From: Alphaproteobacteria bacterium
GTDB lineage: Bacteria; Pseudomonadota; Alphaproteobacteria; Micropepsales; Micropepsaceae
Assembly: GCA_026400305.1 (NCBI GenBank)
Contig: JAPLPI010000385.1
Location: 1-8,747, forward strand
Length of the DNA: 8,747 nucleotides
Direction: 5' to 3'
Positions 6,555 to 8,747 of the stretch are shown piece by piece; positions within the stretch are counted from its first letter, which is position 1, and every line of letters begins with the position of its first letter. The translations under genes were made by a program, and so were the position numbers. The notes under the pieces are model-generated. The model did no database searches. It was not told where the DNA came from and saw only the letters and a program-made list of their open reading frames with translations.

Positions 6555-6582
6555 CAAGCGCCATCAGGATTGATCGAAGGCG

Positions 6583-7746
6583 ATGTTGGATTTCGATGAG
6601 GTCGTCGCGCCCCTTGGACAGGCAGCTTTCCTGCGCGAGCACTGGCTAAAGACCTTCGCGCATATCCGCGGCACCAAAGGCCGGTTCGCCGGCCTCCTGA
6701 CATGGAAGGACCTTAGCGCGATCCTCGAGCAGCACCGGCTGACCCCGCCACGATTGAAGCTTTTCCAGGATGGTAGTCCGGTCGATCCTTCGCGATACCT
6801 GACATCCGCCGCGTTCGGGGTGCCGCGGATAGACGCAGGCGGCCTCGCGGTCTGCATCGCGCGGGGCGCCACGCTGATCCTTGACGACGCGCAAGAATTG
6901 GCGCCAAGCGTCCGAGACCTAATCGAAGCGTTCCAGCTCGCATTACACACCGATGCCTACATCAATCTATACGCGGGCTGGCATGGACAGAATGCATTTA
7001 ATCTGCACTGGGATCCCCAGGAATCCATGGTGTTGCAGCTGTGCGGTCGCAAACATTGGCAGGTCTATGGCCCGACCCGGCCGCACCCCCTCAAGCAGGA
7101 TCTTGAGGCTCCAACTCCGCAGACTGCGCCGCCGGTCTGGGAAGGCATCCTGGAAGATGGCGATGTGCTCTATATTCCACGTGGTTGGTGGCACTTCGCA
7201 ACGCCGCTGAATGAACCGAGCCTGCACCTGACGGTTTCGATGACCCCGCCGACAGGGCTGGATTACATGAGCTGGGCGATTGCGCGCCTGCGCAGCCATC
7301 AGGACGTCCGCCGCAGTCTGCAGGCGGGCGATGCGCCGATGGCCGGCAAGCTGCACAAGCTGCTGGGCGAAATGCTGACACCAAAGGGAATGAAGGTGTT
7401 CCTGTCCGAATGGGAGGCCAATATCAGGCCGAACCCACACATTAATCTGCCTGACGCCGCCTATCGCCAGCTTTCACCTGTCACTGTACGGAGCGCAATC
7501 CGTCTGGCCGGCCTGCACCGCCTATTCATGGTGCCGCATAGCGATGGCTTTGAGTTCAAGGCTGCCGGAAAAATGTGGCAGGTGCCAAGGTCGCTGGAAG
7601 CGGCGCTTGCCAGCTTGAACAATGTGCAAATTCATACCGTCGAGGCGCTCTGCCAAGGGATGACCGAACAAGTCCGGGCGGACTTGATCAGCAGCCTGAA
7701 TGTCCTGGCACAAAACGGTGTCGTGCTAGTCGAACACCCGGCTTGA
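6583..7746 (+). CDS. JmjC/cupin-like 2OG-Fe(II) oxygenase (cupin_4 / ribosomal-oxygenase-like fold)
   Basis: A 387-aa soluble protein. The N-terminus (MLDFDEVVAP, then REHWLKTFAHIRG) is the typical opening of the cupin_4/JmjC proteins related to the bacterial ribosomal oxygenase family. The double-stranded beta-helix spans about 85-220: FNLHWDPQESMVLQLCGRKHW gives Fe ligands H142 and D144, and GDVLYIPRGWWH gives the third ligand H204, so the HxD...H triad is complete. The C-terminal 160 residues are likely a helical/winged-helix dimerisation part. Family members hydroxylate protein side chains, and ribosomal proteins are the known targets; this one, beside a TonB receptor, may have another substrate. 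The start at 6583 is fixed by an in-frame TGA at 6571-6573. GAAGG lies only 2 nt before it, so translation initiation may be weak. Divergent from the TPR oxygenase gene with 120 nt between starts, and convergent with the receptor gene. Confidence 0.9.
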   Translation: MLDFDEVVAPLGQAAFLREHWLKTFAHIRGTKGRFAGLLTWKDLSAILEQHRLTPPRLKLFQDGSPVDPSRYLTSAAFGVPRIDAGGLAVCIARGATLILDDAQELAPSVRDLIEAFQLALHTDAYINLYAGWHGQNAFNLHWDPQESMVLQLCGRKHWQVYGPTRPHPLKQDLEAPTPQTAPPVWEGILEDGDVLYIPRGWWHFATPLNEPSLHLTVSMTPPTGLDYMSWAIARLRSHQDVRRSLQAGDAPMAGKLHKLLGEMLTPKGMKVFLSEWEANIRPNPHINLPDAAYRQLSPVTVRSAIRLAGLHRLFMVPHSDGFEFKAAGKMWQVPRSLEAALASLNNVQIHTVEALCQGMTEQVRADLISSLNVLAQNGVVLVEHPA

Positions 7747-7782
7747 ATCTCGGGCAGCGGCAGGCGCCTTATCCCATCATGC

Positions 7783-7821
7783 AAAAACGATGACGCGCGG
7801 ACACCAAGCGGTGCCCGCGCG
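7783..7821 (-). terminator. Hairpin terminator of the TonB receptor gene
   Basis: A 12-bp GC-rich stem (7794-7805 with 7810-7821) closes a 4-nt loop. On the minus-strand transcript its only imperfection is a G-U pair, whereas on the plus strand it becomes an A-C mismatch. A run of five T follows on the minus strand (plus-strand A's at 7783-7787), 6 nt beyond the stem. It fits termination for the receptor gene ending at 7838; the plus strand has no T-run, so the JmjC gene has no equally clear terminator. Confidence 0.6.
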
Positions 7822-7837
7822 CCAAGACACCAATCAA

Positions 7838-8747
7838 CTAGTCGCTGATGCGTACGCCGACATGGAACATCCGGCCGATGGTGTCATACAGGAGAGGATT
7901 GGCACCATCGTTGGTCGGGTTCTGCGAGTTGGAATAGAAAGGAGGCGGATTCTTGTTCAGCAAATTGTCCACCTGGCCGTACAGGGTCCAATGCTCGCTC
8001 AGGTTAAGCGAACCACCCAGATTCAGATAGAAAATGCCGGGCACATGGTTGTCCTGGACCGTGGGGTTCTGGAGCGTGGGAACCGGACATGTTCCGGGTG
8101 TGCACTGGATCCAGTTCAAGTTGTGACGGCCTTCCGAGATCAAGTTTTCCGACAGGTGGATCTCCCAGTTCTCGGACTGGTAGGCCTGGGTCAGGAATGC
8201 CTTCAGATGCGGCGTCGCGCCATCGTTGGAGCCCGCGGTATTAAGCCTAAAGGTGCCCGGCAGACCCGGCGTGTTGATGAACTTGCTGACATAGGTGGCC
8301 ATCGCACGCACCGTGAAGGTGCCGGGGATGGGCATGAAACCCCAGTCCGCCAGGCTGAACTGGTAGGTCGTTTCCCAGTTAAAGCCATCCGTGACCGTGT
8401 TGGCCGTGTTGAAGGCCTGGGAATTGACCTGGATCCAGTTCGAGCTGACCGCAGGCGACAGGCCACCAGCCACCTGTATCGCGTTACAAAATTGCGTCAG
8501 GCCCGCGTAGCAGTTGTTCACACTGGTCTGAGTCGGAACGCCGGTAATCTGGCCACTCAGGTAGATGCGGTAATAATCCAACGACGTGTTGAAGCCCGGA
8601 AACCAGCTTGGCTGCAGCACCACGCCCAGCTGTGTATTGATAGATTTTTCCGACTTGAGCAGCGGATTGCCCAGCGTGCCGTTGATGACCTGGATCGAGC
8701 CGCCGCGCCAGGGATCATTGTTGGAGCCGTTGGCGGTAACAGGCGCC
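7838..8747 (-). CDS. TonB-dependent receptor, C-terminal part (gene runs off the window)
   Basis: The last 303 residues of an outer-membrane TonB-dependent receptor, open to the window edge; the GTG at 8623 is an internal valine, not the start. Upstream of it the frame reads GSNNDPWRGGSIQV and GNPLLKSEKSINTQLGVVLQP, the standard receptor motif where the barrel follows the conserved GNP.L..E segment. Alternating strands then continue (FNTSLDYYRIYLSGQI, GFNWETTYQFSLADWG, ENWEIHLSENLISEG, LNLSEHWTLYGQVDNLLNK). Loops carry cysteine pairs (NNCYAGLTQFC; QCTPGTC) that could form disulfides on the cell surface, as in many sphingomonad receptors. The protein ends in HVGVRISD, without the usual terminal aromatic residue. 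Such receptors import oligosaccharides, siderophores or other large nutrients; the ligand cannot be read here. The plug and TonB box lie outside the window. Confidence 0.92.
   Translation of the reverse strand, partial: APVTANGSNNDPWRGGSIQVINGTLGNPLLKSEKSINTQLGVVLQPSWFPGFNTSLDYYRIYLSGQITGVPTQTSVNNCYAGLTQFCNAIQVAGGLSPAVSSNWIQVNSQAFNTANTVTDGFNWETTYQFSLADWGFMPIPGTFTVRAMATYVSKFINTPGLPGTFRLNTAGSNDGATPHLKAFLTQAYQSENWEIHLSENLISEGRHNLNWIQCTPGTCPVPTLQNPTVQDNHVPGIFYLNLGGSLNLSEHWTLYGQVDNLLNKNPPPFYSNSQNPTNDGANPLLYDTIGRMFHVGVRISD

Noticed and set aside
8500..8623. GTG at 8623 as the start of an independent outer-membrane protein
   Set aside because: The frame continues upstream to the window edge with clear TonB-receptor motifs, so the valine is internal.

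Overview
The window looks like accessory chromosome from an alphaproteobacterium, most likely a sphingomonad (Sphingomonas/Sphingobium/Novosphingobium type). This is judged from protein style rather than any marker gene. The clues are a TonB-dependent receptor beside a JmjC/cupin-like oxygenase and a TPR-type 2OG-Fe(II) oxygenase, a galactarolactone-cycloisomerase-like enolase-superfamily enzyme, and a small four-cysteine secreted protein resembling DUF6491. Base composition is uneven: the NHL gene is very GC-rich, while the sterol-desaturase-type gene and the small secreted gene are much more AT-rich.

Layout. At 75-1211 (+) is an intact mandelate racemase/muconate lactonizing enzyme family protein. 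About 400 nt without a convincing gene follow. At 1618-1947 (+) is a small exported four-cysteine protein. From about 2040 to 6462 everything is on the minus strand: a 5'-truncated HNH endonuclease remnant (2040-2204), a complete six-bladed NHL propeller protein with a Tat-like signal (2205-3287), a membrane di-iron sterol desaturase/fatty acid hydroxylase (3459-4571), the orphan C-terminus of a large glycoside hydrolase (4610 to about 5076), and a chimeric ORF (5080-6462). The chimera joins acetamidase/formamidase C-terminal sequence to a TPR/2OG-Fe(II) oxygenase. Divergent from it is a JmjC/cupin-like oxygenase (6583-7746, +). The window ends inside a minus-strand TonB-dependent receptor whose last 303 residues are present, followed by its own hairpin terminator.

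How it fits together. The TonB receptor, JmjC protein and TPR-2OG oxygenase resemble a recurring neighbourhood in sphingomonads and Caulobacter, in which nutrient receptors sit with iron-dependent oxygenases. The glycoside hydrolase fragment, acetamidase fragment and sugar-acid enzyme suggest this was part of a larger carbohydrate/amide scavenging island that has been eroded. Three 3'-terminal gene pieces on the same strand (HNH, glycoside hydrolase, 2OG oxygenase behind acetamidase) each abut another gene end. This looks like repeated deletion or recombination and is the most unusual feature of the window. No transposase, tRNA, rRNA or CRISPR array was seen.
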